Positions 52,316-60,941 of a DNA stretch of 64,000 nucleotides are shown here, piece by piece. The notes beneath the pieces are model-generated. The model saw only the letters and a program-made list of their open reading frames with translations, had not been told where the DNA came from and did not search any database. A program made the position numbers and the translations under genes. Source of the stretch: Bradyrhizobium sp. CCGB12 (GTDB taxonomy: Bacteria; Pseudomonadota; Alphaproteobacteria; Rhizobiales; Xanthobacteraceae). Where the stretch lies: assembly GCF_024199845.1 (NCBI RefSeq), contig NZ_JANADO010000001.1, forward strand, positions 7,688,001 through 7,752,000, written 5' to 3'. The stretch's first letter is position 1, and the number at the start of each line of letters is the position of its first letter.

Positions 52316-52744
52316 TCAGAACTGACGCGGCGCGATCGGCGCCTTGCTGTTGCGTCCCCACAGCACGAACAGGCTGAGCGCGAGCAGGACGACGTTGAGC
52401 GGTGTCACCGCGGCCTCGCCGCGCGAGAGGTGGAAGACGAGCGCAAACAGCTGCAGCACCGTGCAGCCGAGCGCGGCCAGCACCGTCAGCCGCGGCAAGA
52501 TCCGTGTCAGGGCCGGCAAGAGAATACCGATACCGCCGGCGAGATCGACCAGCGCGATGGAGCGAACGAAGGTTTCGGAATACTGGCCGGCCCAGGGCAT
52601 CATCGCGGCGAGCTCGGGAATGGGCGTGGTCAGCTTGACCAGCCCCGCCGAGATGAAGACGAAGGCGAGGACGACCTGAGCGGTCCAGAGGCCAATGCGA
52701 AGAGCGCGGCCGGGCGTGACGGTCTCGAGGGCGGTCATTGTCAT
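52316..52744 (-). CDS. DoxX family membrane protein
   Basis: 142 aa with four hydrophobic segments (VVLAFVFISAGLVKL, LVDLAGGIGILLPAL, VLAALGCTVLQLFALVF, NVVLLALSLFVLWG). The FISAGLVKL entry helix is typical of DoxX. DoxX proteins associate with quinone-linked thiosulfate or other oxidation, or with stress response. It is first in the operon and divergent from a LysR gene. Another ATG lies two codons downstream. Confidence 0.9.
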   Translation of the reverse strand: MTMTALETVTPGRALRIGLWTAQVVLAFVFISAGLVKLTTPIPELAAMMPWAGQYSETFVRSIALVDLAGGIGILLPALTRILPRLTVLAALGCTVLQLFALVFHLSRGEAAVTPLNVVLLALSLFVLWGRNSKAPIAPRQF

Positions 52745-52772
52745 GGTGGTTCTCCAAACGCTTGAGGTTGTC

Positions 52773-52785
52773 ACCATTTGATGGT
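52773..52785. promoter_or_regulatory. small dyad in the DoxX/LysR divergent spacer
   Basis: ACCAT, TTG, ATGGT. It lies between the divergent DoxX and LysR genes and is a candidate element of the LysR operator region. Confidence 0.35.
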
Positions 52786-52847
52786 TTCTCCATTTTTGAT
52801 CATTATGTGTTCTGGGATAGATTCATTTCCTTGGTGTTGATGATCTC

Positions 52848-53732
52848 ATGGATTCCTTGGTCAGCATGCGGGTGTTTTGCCTGGTCGCCGAGCTGAAGAG
52901 CTTTGCGGCCGCGGCGCAGCGCCTGCGCATCTCGCCCGCCATGGCGAGCAAGCACGTGATGCAACTCGAGAAGCGGCTCGGCACGCGACTGCTCAACCGC
53001 ACCAGCCGGCGCGTCAGCCTCAGCGAAAGCGGCGCGCTCTATTTCGAGCAGGCGCGGCAGATGCTGGACTCGCTCGACGAGGTCGAGGCCGCCGTCAGCA
53101 AGGCGACGGTCGTGCCGCGCGGCAGTTTGCGGCTGACCGCGCCGGTGTGGATGGCGAATACGATCTTCGCGGGCGTGCTGGCGGACTACCAGGCCCGCTA
53201 TCCGGAAGTGCGCCTCGACGTCGATCTCAGCGGGCGCCTCGTCAATCTGGTCGAGGAGGGTTTTGATCTCGCTCTGCGCGCGACCGGCGCGCCTGACGAG
53301 GCGTTGATCGCGCGGGCCATCACCAACGTCCCGTTCTACCTTGTTGCCGCTCCCGCCTACCTCAAACGTGCGGGCCGCCCGGCGACCTTCGCCGATCTCT
53401 CCGGCCAGGCGTTGCTGCACTATGCGCTTTATCCCGGCGAGACCTTCTCCTTCCAGGGCGAGCACGGACCTGAGACCGTGAAGCTCGATCCGGTGCTGCG
53501 CAGCGGCAACGAAACGCTGCTGCACATGGCCGCGCTGGAAGGCATGGGGCTCGCCTTCCTGCCGAAATGGCTGGTCGCCGAGGACATCGCCAGCGGACGT
53601 CTCGAACACCTCATGCCGGGGCAGGTCATCTTCGAGGGAAAGCTGTTCGCGGTCTATCCGAGCCGCAAATACCTCTCCGCGAAGGTGCGGACCTTCATCG
53701 ACTTCATCGTCGCCGACAAGCGAATGAGGTGA
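52848..53732 (+). CDS. LysR-type transcriptional regulator
   Basis: 294 aa. N-terminal HTH: MDSLVSMRVFCLVAELKSFA, then AAQRLRISPAMASKHVMQLE. Effector domain with GSLRLTAPVWMANTIFAGVL and later LDPVLRSGNETLLHMAALEG. It is of the CrgA-like/AaeR subgroup. It is divergent from DoxX-DsrE-TlpA and probably regulates that operon and itself. Confidence 0.92.
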   Translation: MDSLVSMRVFCLVAELKSFAAAAQRLRISPAMASKHVMQLEKRLGTRLLNRTSRRVSLSESGALYFEQARQMLDSLDEVEAAVSKATVVPRGSLRLTAPVWMANTIFAGVLADYQARYPEVRLDVDLSGRLVNLVEEGFDLALRATGAPDEALIARAITNVPFYLVAAPAYLKRAGRPATFADLSGQALLHYALYPGETFSFQGEHGPETVKLDPVLRSGNETLLHMAALEGMGLAFLPKWLVAEDIASGRLEHLMPGQVIFEGKLFAVYPSRKYLSAKVRTFIDFIVADKRMR

Positions 53733-53771
53733 CCGGCTACAGCGACCGCGAGATCGACAGCGGGGATACGA

Positions 53772-54497
53772 TCAGTCGCGTCCCGCGTGCATGATCGCCT
53801 TGGCGAGCCGCGCCGGATCGGAGAAGCACAGCTCATGGCTTCCCGGCACCTGCACCAGGCGGAACAGGCCGAGCTTCTCCGACAGACGCGGATGCCAGCC
53901 ATGGCTGTGCGGCAGCGCGATGTCTTCGGTGCAGTTGATGTAGGATTTGGACAGCGGCATCCCGGCCGGGTTGGTCTTGAGCGTGATCTTGTCGGTGAAG
54001 GTCGCCAGCGGATGCGGATTGAGGACGTCATAGGCGCGCTGTGCGGTCTCCAGGTCGGCATCGTTGATGAAGGCTTCGCGCCAGACCGGGAAGGGCAAGA
54101 CCACCGAGCCGTCCCCGCGCTCGGCCGCGATCGCGTCGAACAGCCCGATATAGTGCGGCGGCACCATGTCGTTGAGGCACTCGCCGTTGTTGGGCACGAA
54201 GGCATTCCAGTAGACGAGGCGGCGGATGCGCTCGGGAGCGAGATCGGCAACGCCGGTGATGACCATGCCGCCATAGGAATGGCCCAGCAGGACGACATCC
54301 GTGAGATTGTTCTCGGCAAGGTAGTCGGCGATCGACTGGATTGCTTCCTTCAGCCCGGTCGTCTTGGCGTCGCCCGGACGGTTGCCCTTGATGGTGGGGG
54401 TATAGACTCGATGACCAGCCGCGCGGATCGGTGCGGCGACGGGCTCGAATTCGGCACCGGTGTGCCAGGCGCCGTGAACGAGAACGTAGGTCGACAT
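53772..54497 (-). CDS. alpha/beta hydrolase
   Basis: 241 aa soluble esterase-type enzyme. MSTYVLVHGAWHTGAEF is the oxyanion region, LLGHSYGGMV holds the nucleophilic Ser, and VPGSHELCFSD near the end carries the His. It resembles plant methylesterase/salicylate-binding-like bacterial homologues. It is divergent from an AraC regulator across about 160 nt, so probably under its control. Confidence 0.9.
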   Translation of the reverse strand: MSTYVLVHGAWHTGAEFEPVAAPIRAAGHRVYTPTIKGNRPGDAKTTGLKEAIQSIADYLAENNLTDVVLLGHSYGGMVITGVADLAPERIRRLVYWNAFVPNNGECLNDMVPPHYIGLFDAIAAERGDGSVVLPFPVWREAFINDADLETAQRAYDVLNPHPLATFTDKITLKTNPAGMPLSKSYINCTEDIALPHSHGWHPRLSEKLGLFRLVQVPGSHELCFSDPARLAKAIMHAGRD

Positions 54498-54657
54498 GTT
54501 GTGGCTCCCTCGGAAGACTGCTTAGATCGGCGCGGCGACGGCCTTGCCGGGATTGGCCGACTGGGCGCCGGTCTTTGTACTGTTGCCGTCATATTGAACC
54601 GCTGGCCGCGCCGCGCGCTTGCCTGACGCTGAACCGGATTGGTCTCGGAGCGAACTG

Positions 54658-55638
54658 ATGGAGCAGCTCAATTCCGAAAGCCGGCCTCGGCATCTGGTCT
54701 GGGACACCGGGGGAGCGCGGCCGGAGGAGCAGTTCTCCTACTATCGCGAGGCGATCTGCCAGGCATTCATGAACCTGACGCCGGAATCGGCGACGACCTC
54801 GCGCTTTCCGGCCAAGGTCGAGGCGATCAAGATCGGCAACGGCGCTATCAACCGCGTCGTCTTTCCCGAACACACCGTGCACCGCTCGCGCGCCGATATC
54901 GCAGCCTCGACCGAAAGCTGCTTCTATCTGAACATCAAGCTCGCCGGCCGTTGTCGCATGCTCCAAGGCGGTCGCGACGTCAGCCTGTCGCGCGGCCAGG
55001 TCGGCATCTGCGACAGCGACCGTGAAGTGACGCTGTTGCATGATCGTGGGCCGAGGCTTGAGGTCGCATCCTTCTGGGTACCTTCGCGCGAACTGCGCGA
55101 CCGGCTGCCGCCTTCCTTCGATTTTCGGATCGAGCGCGTGTCCGACGATCCCTTTGTCGGACACCTCATCGTCGAAACGGCGCGATCGCTGAATGCCGGC
55201 GCGCTGCGGATGACGGAAAGTGAAGCCGTCAGGCTTTTCGGAGTGCTCCTGGATCTCGTCGCCCTGAGCTTGTCTCGCCGCTCGCGCGCGCAGACGGCGG
55301 AAGCGGCCAGCTTTGCCGATGCGACCGCTCTCGCGCTCCGCCGTGCCGTGCATGAGCGGCTCTCCGAGCAGGGCCTCACCGTCGCGGATGTTGCAAGCGC
55401 GATCGGCATCAGCGAGCGCTACGTGCACAAGCTGTTCGAGCGCGCGGGCACCACATTCTCGGACTACGTCATGGACCGCAGATTGGACGGCGCGGCGCGG
55501 GATCTGAGCGATCCCGCGAAAGTGGACCAGGCGATCGGCTCAATCGCCTTCGACTGGGGCTTCTGCGATCTCTCTCACTTCACCCGCCGTTTCAAGCAGC
55601 GCTTCGGCTGCCGGCCACGCGACTGGCGTGCGCGATGA
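54658..55638 (+). CDS. AraC family transcriptional regulator
   Basis: 326 aa. The N-terminal part (to about residue 210) is a sensory domain related to AraC_binding_2/FeaR-like proteins. The C-terminal HTH pair contains LTVADVASAIGISERYVHKL and IAFDWGFCDLSHFTRRFKQR. GGAG before ATG 54658 sets the start. It is divergent from the alpha/beta hydrolase and is its likely regulator. Confidence 0.91.
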   Translation: MEQLNSESRPRHLVWDTGGARPEEQFSYYREAICQAFMNLTPESATTSRFPAKVEAIKIGNGAINRVVFPEHTVHRSRADIAASTESCFYLNIKLAGRCRMLQGGRDVSLSRGQVGICDSDREVTLLHDRGPRLEVASFWVPSRELRDRLPPSFDFRIERVSDDPFVGHLIVETARSLNAGALRMTESEAVRLFGVLLDLVALSLSRRSRAQTAEAASFADATALALRRAVHERLSEQGLTVADVASAIGISERYVHKLFERAGTTFSDYVMDRRLDGAARDLSDPAKVDQAIGSIAFDWGFCDLSHFTRRFKQRFGCRPRDWRAR

Positions 55639-55644
55639 GCGGAG

Positions 55645-56790
55645 TTACAGCGACCTGGCGATCAGCAGCTTCATGATCTCGTTGGTGCCGCCATAGATCT
55701 TCTGGATGCGGGAATCGATGAAGATGCGCGAGATCGGATATTCCTGCATATAACCGTAGCCGCCGAACAGCTGGAGGCATTCGTCGGCGGTCTGCACCTG
55801 CTTGTCCGAGCACCAGTACTTCGCCATCGATGCCGTGACGGTGTCGAGATCCCCGGTGATCAGGCGTTCGATGCACCAGTCGACGAAGACGCGCGCGATC
55901 ATCGCCTCGGTCTTGCGCTCGGCGAGCGTAAAGGCGGTGTTCTGGAAATCCATCAGCGGCTTGCCGAACGCTTTCCGCTCCTTGGTGTACTCGGTGGTGA
56001 GCTTGACCGCGCGCTCCATCGAGGCGACGGCGCCGACCGCGAGCGCGAGGCGCTCCTGCGGCAATTGCTGCATCAGCTGGACAAAGCCCTGGCCTTCCTC
56101 CTTGCCGAGCAGGTTTTCCGGCGGGACCGTGACATTGTCGAAGAACAATTCGGACGTGTCGGAGGCATGCAGGCCGATCTTGTCGAGGTTGCGCCCGCGC
56201 CGATAGCCGTCCGCGCCTGATGTCTCGACCACGATCAGCGAGATGCCCTTGGCGCCAGCATCGCCGGTGCGCGCGACCACGATGACGAGATCGGCGGCCT
56301 GGCCGTTGGTGATGAACGTCTTCTGGCCGTTGATGACGTAGGAATTGCCCTGCTTCTTCGCCGTGGTCTTCACGGCCTGCAGGTCCGAGCCGGTGCCGGG
56401 CTCGGTCATGGCGATGGCGCCGACCATTTCGCCGCTCGCCATCTTCGGCAGCCAGCGCTTCTTCTGCTCCTCCGAGCCGTAATTGAGGATGTAGTGCGCG
56501 ACGATGGAGCTGTGCACGGAAACGCCGGTCGTCAGTTCCGGCACCGTGCTTTCGAGGTCGTCGAGCACGGCGGCTTCATAGGCGAAGGTCGCGCCCAGCC
56601 CGCCATATTCCTCCGGCACGCTCGCCAGCAGCGCGCCCATCTCGCCGAGCCCGCGCCAGGCGAAGCGGTCGACCATCTTCTGCTCGCGCCATTTTTCGGC
56701 ATGCGGCGCCAGGTCCTTGGCAAGATACTTCCGGAACTGGTCGCGGAAGATTTCGAGCTCTTCGGTCATCCAGGAGGAGCGGTAGGACAT
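55645..56790 (-). CDS. acyl-CoA dehydrogenase
   Basis: 381 aa FAD enzyme. It has the full motif set: AIAMTEPGTGSDLQAVKT, YVINGQKTFITNGQAADL, KERKAFGKPLMDFQ, and IYGGTNEIMKLLIARSL. This resembles long-chain or branched-chain enzymes. GGAGGAGC precedes ATG 56790. The gene ends 6 nt from the convergent AraC stop. It may serve with the nearby LiuC-like hydratase in branched acyl-CoA breakdown; the link is inference. Confidence 0.94.
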   Translation of the reverse strand: MSYRSSWMTEELEIFRDQFRKYLAKDLAPHAEKWREQKMVDRFAWRGLGEMGALLASVPEEYGGLGATFAYEAAVLDDLESTVPELTTGVSVHSSIVAHYILNYGSEEQKKRWLPKMASGEMVGAIAMTEPGTGSDLQAVKTTAKKQGNSYVINGQKTFITNGQAADLVIVVARTGDAGAKGISLIVVETSGADGYRRGRNLDKIGLHASDTSELFFDNVTVPPENLLGKEEGQGFVQLMQQLPQERLALAVGAVASMERAVKLTTEYTKERKAFGKPLMDFQNTAFTLAERKTEAMIARVFVDWCIERLITGDLDTVTASMAKYWCSDKQVQTADECLQLFGGYGYMQEYPISRIFIDSRIQKIYGGTNEIMKLLIARSL

Positions 56791-56916
56791 GGTTACCTCG
56801 GTTGATGCGGCGTTCCGGCTTGGTAGGCTAGTCGGCCGCGGCAATTATTGTGTTTTCAGGCTGCGCCGGTGGCGCTACCAAGGCGACCGGAAACGCGTCT
56901 GTCGGGATATCTGATT

Positions 56917-57594
56917 TTGGCTGTCAAAACGCAGGAGCTCAAGCTCGACATCGAGCGCGTCGGCACGGTCTCGGCCATCCTGACGCAGCCGGACAACGCG
57001 CACGCCTGCTACGTCCTGGCGCATGGTGCGGGCGCCGACATGCGGCATTCGTTCATGAATGAGGTCGCCGCGGGCCTCGCGTCACGCGGTATCGCGACTT
57101 TCCGCTTCAATTTTCTCTACATGGAAAAGAAACACGGGCGGCCCGATCAGCCGGCGGTCGCGCACGCCGCCATCCGCGCGGCGGTCGAGGAGGCGGCGCG
57201 GCTATGCCCCGGATTGAAGCTCGTCGCCGGCGGAAAGTCCTTCGGCGGACGCATGACCTCGCAGGCGCAATCCAAGGCGGCGCTGCCTGGTGTCAAAGGG
57301 CTCGCCTTCCTCGGCTTTCCCCTACATGCCGACAAGAAGCCTTCGACCGAGCGGGCCGAGCATCTCGCCGGCATCGCCATCCCCATGTTGTTCCTGCAAG
57401 GCACGCGCGACGGTCTTGCCGATCTCGGCCATCTCAAGCCCGTCGTCGCGCGGCTCGGGGCGAAGGCGACGCTCCATGAGGTCGAAGGCGGCGACCACTC
57501 CTTTGCGGTGCTGAAGAAGTCCGGCCGCAGCAATGACGAGGCGCTTGTAGAAGTGCTCGATGCGCTCGCGGCCTGGATCGACGAGCTTGCCTGA
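56917..57594 (+). CDS. alpha/beta family hydrolase (dienelactone-hydrolase/Tex30-like)
   Basis: 225 aa small hydrolase. CYVLAHGAGADMRHSFM carries the oxyanion motif, AGGKSFGGRM the nucleophile (Ser), and EGGDHSFAVL the His. Fold length matches KANL3/Tex30-type small hydrolases. There is no ATG in the early frame; TTG 56917 is the most plausible start, with another TTG at 56848. Function unknown. Confidence 0.82.
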   Translation: MAVKTQELKLDIERVGTVSAILTQPDNAHACYVLAHGAGADMRHSFMNEVAAGLASRGIATFRFNFLYMEKKHGRPDQPAVAHAAIRAAVEEAARLCPGLKLVAGGKSFGGRMTSQAQSKAALPGVKGLAFLGFPLHADKKPSTERAEHLAGIAIPMLFLQGTRDGLADLGHLKPVVARLGAKATLHEVEGGDHSFAVLKKSGRSNDEALVEVLDALAAWIDELA

Positions 57595-57597
57595 AGT

Positions 57598-58572
57598 TCA
57601 CGCCGAATAGAGCCCCTTGTCGCGCGCCTTCTGGATCGCCAGCGCGGCGATCAGGTCGAGCGTCGGCGTCAACAGGCCGGCGGTGCGCGCGAAGGCGGCG
57701 GGCGCCCTCACCAGCACGTCGATCTCCATGGCGCGACCGAGCTCATAGTCCTGCAGCAGCGACGGCTTGTGGTTGGGGGCAGGGCCGCTCCGCGTCACGC
57801 GCTTGACCTCGGGAATGAAGTGCTGGGCGATATCGTTGGCCTCGTTCAGCATGCGCGGAATGACTTCAGTGAAGGCGGGGTCGTCGCGCACGCCGCGCGC
57901 GGTCTGGCCGGTGAGCAGGCACAGCACCGACAGCGACATGTTGGTCAGCAACTTTGACCAGATCGCCTCGCGGATCTCGGCGACAGGCGGTGACTCCAGC
58001 CGGGCATCGTTGAAGACGCCTCGGAGCTTGGTGATGCGGTCGCAATTGCGGTCGTCGCATTCGCCGATCAAGAGGCGGTTGCGGTCCGGCGTCAGATTCT
58101 GCACCACGCCGGGCGCGGTCACTTCGTTGGAGGAGAAGACGACGCCGCCGATGATCCGCTCCTTCGGGATGCAGGCGCGCAGGCGTCCGCCGGGATCGAG
58201 GAACGAAATGTCCGGCGGCGTCGGATGCCGCGGCGGCAGGCCGATCCCGTACCACCAGGGAATGCCGTTCTGCGCGAACACGATCGCGGTGTCGTCCTGG
58301 AGCAGCGGCTTGATGCTGGAGACCAGTCCCTGGAGCGCGGTGGCCTTCAGCGTCGAGATCACGACGTCCTGCGGGCCGAGCTGGGCCGGATCGCCCGACG
58401 CGTTCACCTTGGCGCTGACCTCGGAATCGCCGACGCGCAGCTTGAGGCCATTGGCCCGGACGGCCTCGAGATGCGGGCCCCGCATCACGCAACTGACCTC
58501 ATGGCCGGCGCGCGCCAGCCGAACCGCAAGATGGCTGCCGACGGCGCCCGCGCCGAAAATGCAGATGCGCAT
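57598..58572 (-). CDS. 2-dehydropantoate 2-reductase-like (ApbA/PanE family), second copy
   Basis: 324 aa. The NADP loop reads IFGAGAVGSHLAVRLARAGH, followed by VISTLKATALQGLV and the active-site helix WSKLLTNMSLSVLCLLTG with Lys and Asn. A long insert (PPRHPTPPDISFLDPGGRLR) is not usual in PanE, pointing to another 2-ketoacid as substrate. It is divergent from the LiuC-like gene. Confidence 0.9.
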   Translation of the reverse strand: MRICIFGAGAVGSHLAVRLARAGHEVSCVMRGPHLEAVRANGLKLRVGDSEVSAKVNASGDPAQLGPQDVVISTLKATALQGLVSSIKPLLQDDTAIVFAQNGIPWWYGIGLPPRHPTPPDISFLDPGGRLRACIPKERIIGGVVFSSNEVTAPGVVQNLTPDRNRLLIGECDDRNCDRITKLRGVFNDARLESPPVAEIREAIWSKLLTNMSLSVLCLLTGQTARGVRDDPAFTEVIPRMLNEANDIAQHFIPEVKRVTRSGPAPNHKPSLLQDYELGRAMEIDVLVRAPAAFARTAGLLTPTLDLIAALAIQKARDKGLYSA

Positions 58573-58727
58573 GTGATGTCCTGTCCCTGATAGCTTGGTG
58601 CCGCCCGGCGGCAGCATGACACAAGCCGCCATGCGATGGACGCGGCCGCCCTACGCCGGAAAGATATGGATCGGGACGCGTTGCCTCGGCCATAGTGCGC
58701 GCCAAGCAAACGATCGGAGGATCGCCG

Positions 58728-59531
58728 ATGACTGCCAGCCCCGTCCTGTGGACCCTCGATGAACGTGGGGTTGCGACCGTCACGCTGAACCGGCCGGAGG
58801 TCAACAATGCCTATGACGGCGCCTTGATCGCGGGCGTGCTCGCGGCCATGGACGAGCTGGCTAAGAAGCCGAACCTTCGCGTCGTCGTGCTCAAGGGCAA
58901 CGGCAAGCATTTTCAGGCCGGCGCCGACCTCAAATGGATCAATGGCGTGCGGCCGCAATCGGCTGAGGCGAACGAAGCGGCATCGCGCGCGACCTTCGAG
59001 GCGGTGCAGCGGCTCAACACGCTGCCAATCCCGACCGTCGCGCTGGTGCAGGGCGGCTGTTTTGGCGGCGGCACCGGCGTGATCGCGGCCTGCGATGTCG
59101 TGATCGCGGCGGACAATGCGCTGTTCTCGATCACCGAGGTGCGCTGGGGCCTGACCGCGGCCATCATCATCCCGCAGCTCTGTGACGCCATCGGTGTACG
59201 GCAGGTCCGTCGCTACGCGCTCACCGGCGAGCGTTTTGGCGCCGAGGACGCCCGCCGCATCGGCCTCGTGCACGAGGTCGTGCCGCTCGCCGATCTCGAA
59301 GCCGCAGGTAGCAAGGTGGTCGAGCAACTGCTTGCCAACGGACCGGACGCGATGGCCGAGACCAAGCGCCTGGCGCTGGAGAGCTCGTTCGGCGGCATGG
59401 CCGTGGACGATGCCGCGTACAAGCGGCTCGTGCACCTGCACTCGCTCAAGCGCCAGAGTGCAGAGGCGGCGGAAGGGCTGGCCTCGTTTGCGGAGAAGCG
59501 ATCGGCGAATTGGGGCGGTGGTAAGGGCTGA
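58728..59531 (+). CDS. enoyl-CoA hydratase, LiuC/methylglutaconyl-CoA hydratase-like
   Basis: 267 aa crotonase. VVLKGNGKHFQAGADLKWI and GGCFGGGTGVIAACDVVIA are the oxyanion and CoA loops. The Glu164-type residue is present in SITEVRWGLTAAII, while the Glu144 position is replaced. This pattern, with GLTAAIIIP, is typical of methylglutaconyl-CoA hydratases of leucine and acyclic terpene catabolism. GGAGG before ATG 58728. No other leucine genes are adjacent. Confidence 0.9.
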   Translation: MTASPVLWTLDERGVATVTLNRPEVNNAYDGALIAGVLAAMDELAKKPNLRVVVLKGNGKHFQAGADLKWINGVRPQSAEANEAASRATFEAVQRLNTLPIPTVALVQGGCFGGGTGVIAACDVVIAADNALFSITEVRWGLTAAIIIPQLCDAIGVRQVRRYALTGERFGAEDARRIGLVHEVVPLADLEAAGSKVVEQLLANGPDAMAETKRLALESSFGGMAVDDAAYKRLVHLHSLKRQSAEAAEGLASFAEKRSANWGGGKG

Positions 59532-59541
59532 GTGTTGGTGC

Positions 59542-59814
59542 TCAGCAGCCGCGGCAGATGTTGTTGATGCTGCGGTAGACGGCGTCGTCGTCCTGCCGCA
59601 TCTGGCGCATCGATTCGAGCGTCTTGTTCTCGCCGGTCACAGGTGCAGGCTTGCGCTTGGCCGCGAGCTCTTCCTCCTGCCGCTTGTAGCAGGCTTCCCG
59701 CTCGGCCTTGGCCTGGATGAAGCGGCAGTTCTGCTCCACGGCTGCGGCGGGAGTGGCGGAGATCGCGAGACCGATCAGGGCGGGCAGAGTGAATTTCAAA
59801 AGTGTCGAATCCAT
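59542..59814 (-). CDS. small exported hypothetical protein
   Basis: 90 aa. A signal peptide (LPALIGLAISATPAAA) is followed by a short Cys-containing domain: EQNCRFIQAKAEREACYKRQ, a charged linker and a terminal INNICRGC. Four Cys allow disulfide pairing. The long upstream frame lies in a palindrome and is rejected. Function unknown. Confidence 0.75.
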   Translation of the reverse strand: MDSTLLKFTLPALIGLAISATPAAAVEQNCRFIQAKAEREACYKRQEEELAAKRKPAPVTGENKTLESMRQMRQDDDAVYRSINNICRGC

Positions 59815-59867
59815 GCGGGCAGTTCTGTCAGGTCCGTCATTCCCGGGCAACCGTCTTGTGCCAGGCG

Positions 59868-59941
59868 CGTAGCCCGGATGGAGCGAAGCGCAATCCGGGG
59901 CCGGCGTTCCCGCATTCCGCTTCGCTCCATGCGGGCTACGG
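59868..59941. repeat. dispersed-type palindrome, family F (GTAGCCCG type)
   Basis: CGTAGCCCGGATGGAGCGAAGCG facing CGCTTCGCTCCATGCGGGCTACG. It occupies the spacer between the small exported protein and the LysR gene. Only one copy is seen in this window. Confidence 0.8.
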
Positions 59942-59945
59942 CCCT

Positions 59946-60830
59946 TCACAGCGAGGGCGCAAGTGACGTTTTTAGCAGTGTCAGCAGCGCCTGCACCGCA
60001 GCCGCATTGCGCCGGCGCTCGGGGATGGCGGCCTTCACCCATAGTTCCGGAATCGGATAGTCGCGCAGCACCGGCTTGAGCCTGCCGTCGCGCAAGGCGT
60101 CGGCGACGAGATAATGCGACATCAGCACGATGCCGTTGCCGGCGATCGCGCTGCGCGCCAGCACGTGTCCCTCGTTGGAGGAGAGCAGCGGGCTGACCTG
60201 GATGCTGATGCGGCCGCGTGGTCCGTCAAAGAGCCATTCGGGGCCGGTCGGCATGAAGCTGAGGCAGCGGTGCTCGACTAGGTCACGCGGATGTTTTGGC
60301 GTGCCGTGCTTCTTCAAATAAGCCGGCGAGGCACAGAGCAATCGCTTCAACGGGACCAGCGGCTCGTCGACCACGCCGCCGAAGGAATGCGGGAAAGCGC
60401 CGATTGCGATGTCAAACCCCTCGCTGACGGGATCGACCGGGCGGTCGATCAGCACGATCTCCAGCTTCAGTCGCGGATTTTGCGTCTGGAAGGCGCTGAA
60501 GGCGTCGGCGAGCCTCGCCACCGTCAGCGAGGTCGGCGCCTTGATGCGCAAGTGATCGACGAGATCGTGGCCCTTCTCGCCCATGCGCGAGAGCAGGTCG
60601 GTGGCATCAGCAACGACGCCGCGCGCGCGATGCACATAGCGCTGCCCCGCTTCCGTGAGCCGCAGCTGCCGGGTCGAGCGGTGAAACAGCGGCGTGCCGA
60701 TCCGCGCCTCCAGCTGCGTGACGCGCTTGGCGACGACCGAGGTCGAGACGTCGAGTTTTCGCGCAGCAGCCGAGAAGCCCGCGGCATCGGCAGTGGCGAG
60801 GAAGGCCTGAAGGTTCACCAGGATGTCCAT
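59946..60830 (-). CDS. LysR-type transcriptional regulator
   Basis: 294 aa with the HTH in AAARKLDVSTSVVAKRVTQL and an effector domain (LKIEIVLIDRPVDPVSEGFD-like region, DEPLVPLKRLLCASPAYLKK). It is divergent from the FAD oxidoreductase, across 111 nt, and probably controls the oxidoreductase and ABC importer genes. Confidence 0.92.
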   Translation of the reverse strand: MDILVNLQAFLATADAAGFSAAARKLDVSTSVVAKRVTQLEARIGTPLFHRSTRQLRLTEAGQRYVHRARGVVADATDLLSRMGEKGHDLVDHLRIKAPTSLTVARLADAFSAFQTQNPRLKLEIVLIDRPVDPVSEGFDIAIGAFPHSFGGVVDEPLVPLKRLLCASPAYLKKHGTPKHPRDLVEHRCLSFMPTGPEWLFDGPRGRISIQVSPLLSSNEGHVLARSAIAGNGIVLMSHYLVADALRDGRLKPVLRDYPIPELWVKAAIPERRRNAAAVQALLTLLKTSLAPSL

Positions 60831-60941
60831 GTCGACCTTTCTCGATTCGCGAAAGCTGATCTCATATTTTGGTAGATTGTAGCTTGCTGCGCGTTAATTC
60901 ATAGTCGCCTGTAAGCAGGGAATCTTGGGAAGGGACGCGCC

